Assembly (NCBI RefSeq): GCF_003060825.1
Contig: NZ_CP028922.1
Span: forward strand, 1,412,501 to 1,476,500
DNA length: 64,000 bases
Direction of reading: 5' to 3'
Origin: Paenibacillus sp. CAA11
GTDB taxonomy: Bacteria; Bacillota; Bacilli; Paenibacillales; Paenibacillaceae
The notes below the pieces were generated by a model that did no database searches, was not told where the DNA came from, and was given only the letters and a program-made list of their open reading frames with translations. Shown in pieces: positions 62,219 to 64,000 of the stretch (its first letter is position 1; each line of letters begins with the position of its first letter). Made by a program: the position numbers and the translations under genes.

Positions 62219-62915
62219 ATTTATGTTAAATCGAAAATTATGGTTCACCATTACGCTTGCTTTGTTACTTAGTGCCATTGCCGAAGCAAGCCTAATCCAT
62301 GCGAGTCCAATTGAACAGGATGATAAATCACAGAGCTTAGGGTCGGCAGGAGTGTTTTCATTTCGGCTTCCTGGATCCATCCAGCCCGCAAACCATCAAG
62401 ATCGGCTAATGACGAACAGGAAGACCTTCGCCAAGCCCATTCTGGTTTTGGGGGCCCGTCAAGCTTGGCCAAAGCTTCATAAAGCCGCCGCAAAAGCCGA
62501 TACGGTAAAAGTGCTAGCTACAGGATATACAGCAGGGTACGAGTCTACTGGAAAGCGGCCAAATCACCCACAGTATGGCATTACCTATTCTGGGGTTAAG
62601 GTTAAACGAGATAAGGATGCTGTCTCCACAATCGCTGCGGATCTGAAGGTTTTTCCGCTCGGGACGATACTCTATATTCCCGGGTACGGGTACGGTGTTG
62701 TAGCAGATAAAGGTTCAGCGATCAAAGGACATAAAATCGATCTATATTTCTCGACAACCAAACAGGTTTTTAAGGAATGGGGTAAGAAGGAAGTCGAGGT
62801 CCGTATCGTCAAGCGCGGCAGCGGGAAACTGACGGAAGCTATGCTGAAAGAGCTTGGAAGAGCGGTTGAAGTTAATAAAGAGCTTCCGGACAGAAATTGG
62901 GAGAGGAGCATCTAG
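62211..62915 (+). CDS. Secreted 3D-domain protein (YuiC-like)
   Basis: 234 residues. N-terminal signal or anchor helix ([20 protein letters not shown]), a linker, and a C-terminal 3D domain (about residues 98-205): [34 protein letters not shown] and [16 protein letters not shown] with conserved Asp residues. 3D domains occur in lytic transglycosylases and spore-germination or cell-wall proteins, so peptidoglycan cleavage is likely. GGGGGAGGTTTATAC precedes the ATG. Confidence 0.85.
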   Translation: MRQFMLNRKLWFTITLALLLSAIAEASLIHASPIEQDDKSQSLGSAGVFSFRLPGSIQPANHQDRLMTNRKTFAKPILVLGARQAWPKLHKAAAKADTVKVLATGYTAGYESTGKRPNHPQYGITYSGVKVKRDKDAVSTIAADLKVFPLGTILYIPGYGYGVVADKGSAIKGHKIDLYFSTTKQVFKEWGKKEVEVRIVKRGSGKLTEAMLKELGRAVEVNKELPDRNWERSI

Positions 62916-63007
62916 TCCCGGTTCGCATAGGAGTCCGCAGGTCTTCGCATAATAATTGATGGAGGCCCAGCGATGGACTCCCTAGAATAATCCGGGAGGT
63001 GCAAGTG

Positions 63008-63307
63008 ATGAAAGGTAATAACTTTCAAGGTCCAGGTGCAGGCGTAGGTGCAACAGGAGCAGGTGCAACAGGAGCAGGTGCAAATGCGGCCCCAAGAAAT
63101 TATAAAACACCTAATGAGAAGTACGATGAGGAATTTGCTGACTTGAGCGCAAACCCGGTGACTCAAAAAGCGCAAGCTTCTCATCAAGCGGGCAGCACGC
63201 ATACTGGCTTCAAAACACCTAACGAGAAGTACGACGAGGAATTTTCCGAATTGAGCGGTAATCCCGTACAGAAGAAAATCCAATCGTCACAAAACAACAA
63301 GCGCTAA
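63008..63307 (+). CDS. Repeat-containing small protein, gamma-SASP-like
   Basis: 99 residues, ATG 8 bases after GGGAGG. A Gly/Ala/Thr-rich head (encoded partly by two exact 15-bp repeats at 63047-63076) is followed by two copies of KTPNEKYDEEFxxLSxNPV and Gln/Ser/Lys-rich spacers. The EF-centred repeat and the Gln/Asn-rich make-up recall gamma-type small acid-soluble spore proteins, which store amino acids for germination and are cut at EF-type sites, but the sequence is not a close match. Assignment is tentative. Confidence 0.6.
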   Translation: MKGNNFQGPGAGVGATGAGATGAGANAAPRNYKTPNEKYDEEFADLSANPVTQKAQASHQAGSTHTGFKTPNEKYDEEFSELSGNPVQKKIQSSQNNKR

Positions 63308-63341
63308 TCATAATCTGTAGATTTCGCGCTAGCTTCAAGGG

Positions 63342-63379
63342 AACAGGATGTCCTTCATTCGAGGGCATCCTGTTTTTTT
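63342..63379 (+). terminator. Terminator after repeat protein gene
   Basis: AACAGGATGTCC pairs with GGGCATCCTGTT (one wobble), followed by T7. Confidence 0.85.
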
Positions 63380-63506
63380 GTATTATTTTTCCACACAACT
63401 CGGTCTTGAGGCGGAGATGAATTTCAATCCCGCGCCGCTATGCGAAAGATTGGCTATCGGGTAAACTGATAATCAAGAACACAGAAAGCGATGTGGAGGC
63501 GAAAAA

Positions 63507-64000
63507 ATGAAAAGAGGCTTTGGGGGACGAATTTTTGGGGGGCTGCTGCTTCTTGGTATCGGCGGAATCCTCCTGCTCAATATGATGGGGATTATCAATA
63601 CGAGCTTAAGTTATCTAATCTCAACATTCTGGCCTATGTTCATCATTTTTGTCGGAATTTCACAGTTGAGCATCAGCAGCAAGAATGGAGGGGGCTTACT
63701 CAGCGGGTTCATTATTTTGGCAATCGGTGGGTATTTTCAAGCAAGAAATCTCAATCTGATTGATCTGTCGATGGGTGAGATGATTCGGTTTGCGGCCCCG
63801 ATTCTCTTAATTGTTGGCGGTCTGTATGTGCTATTAAAGCCAAGGCAGCGGAATGGACGACCTGACAAGCATTATGATCCGCCAGGGCCGCTGGAAGAAG
63901 CGGAGATTCCTCCTTATCAACATCCGGAGATCAAGTCTAATTTAGATGAAGTGTTCGAGCAGACTTTCCCGGAAGAGAAGCAAAAGCAAGAGCACGAACC
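63507..64000 (+). CDS. liaF: LiaF-like envelope-stress membrane protein (5' part)
   Basis: The gene runs off the window end; 164 codons are present. ATG 63507 follows TGGAGGCGAAAAA. Four hydrophobic helices (IFGGLLLLGIGGILLLNMMG, FWPMFIIFVGISQL, LLSGFIILAIGGYF, AAPILLIVGGLYVLL) then a charged cytosolic stretch (KPRQRNGRPDKHYDPPGP). This is the N-terminal membrane region of LiaF/DUF5668-type proteins. LiaF inhibits the LiaRS two-component system until the cell wall is damaged; liaS and liaR would be expected just beyond the window. Confidence 0.75.
   Translation, partial: MKRGFGGRIFGGLLLLGIGGILLLNMMGIINTSLSYLISTFWPMFIIFVGISQLSISSKNGGGLLSGFIILAIGGYFQARNLNLIDLSMGEMIRFAAPILLIVGGLYVLLKPRQRNGRPDKHYDPPGPLEEAEIPPYQHPEIKSNLDEVFEQTFPEEKQKQEHE

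Noticed and set aside
63047..63076. CRISPR-like or other repeat array
   Set aside because: Two exact 15-bp copies inside a coding region encode the Gly/Ala/Thr head of one protein; there are no spacers.

Overview
The window looks like the chromosome of a spore-forming, low-to-mid GC Gram-positive bacterium of the Paenibacillus type. The reasons are strong AGGAGG ribosome-binding sites, frequent TTG and GTG starts, three T-box leaders, an L20 leader, a SAM-I riboswitch, sporulation genes (ytxC, a Spo0E-like gene, CotF-like coat genes, a PAS sensor kinase), a futalosine-pathway gene (mqnC), and gene neighbours shared with Bacillus (pheST-zapA-mutS2-DUF350, yvgKLM-like, alaRT-like, nupNOPQ-like). 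Most of it is core genome. The only clear mobile element is one group II intron.

Layout. 1-4031: a membrane glycosyltransferase, then infC-rpmI-rplT behind an L20-type attenuator, an LSm-like Tyr/Gly-rich small protein and a GNAT enzyme. 4181-9400: a leucine T-box controls ilvB-ilvH-ilvC, followed by a separate leuB. 9514-13868: a 2-Cys peroxiredoxin, a zinc-ribbon protein, a PAS histidine kinase and a leucyl aminopeptidase. 13851-16483 (minus): the Fur-type feoA-feoB-Cys-rich ferrous iron operon. 16602-20571: an orphan aldolase-family enzyme, tRNA-Gly, a group II intron inserted just past the tRNA terminator stem, a small membrane protein and a decayed gene. 20682-25635: a nucleoside ABC importer with a CodY-like box. 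25683-34729: a glycine-zipper stress protein, ywbE, a phenylalanine T-box with pheST, a giant ZapA coiled-coil protein, a CuA-like lipoprotein, a diguanylate cyclase and a YvlD-like membrane protein. 34882-46105: mutS2 and a DUF350 protein, a zinc-ribbon protein and MFS transporter, an FAD oxidoreductase, coat-like proteins, an Lrp/aminotransferase pair, a Spo0E-like protein, cobalamin adenosyltransferase, a pseudouridine synthase and an ArsC-like protein. 46227-52460: a 5'-3' exonuclease, a secreted phosphodiester glycosidase, a divergent molybdate locus, DUF3055 and an HRDC protein. 52465-57543: corA with a long structured leader, facing a SAM-riboswitch metA-metI-metC operon. 57634-64000: mqnC, ytxC, threonine T-box and thrS, a 3D-domain secreted protein, a repeat-containing spore-type small protein and the start of a liaF-like gene.

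The genes form several coherent units: branched-chain amino acid synthesis, ferrous iron uptake, purine nucleoside uptake, homoserine-to-homocysteine conversion, and translation components under tRNA- or protein-sensing attenuators. The most unusual items are the roughly 260-nt corA leader with competing long-range helices, an array of exactly 10-bp repeats in the molybdate regulator/modA gap, a terminator hairpin that contains the ribosome-binding site of an MFS gene, a ZapA domain fused to about 400 residues of coiled coil, and a stand-alone CuA-like lipoprotein. No CRISPR array, prophage or known defence system was seen.
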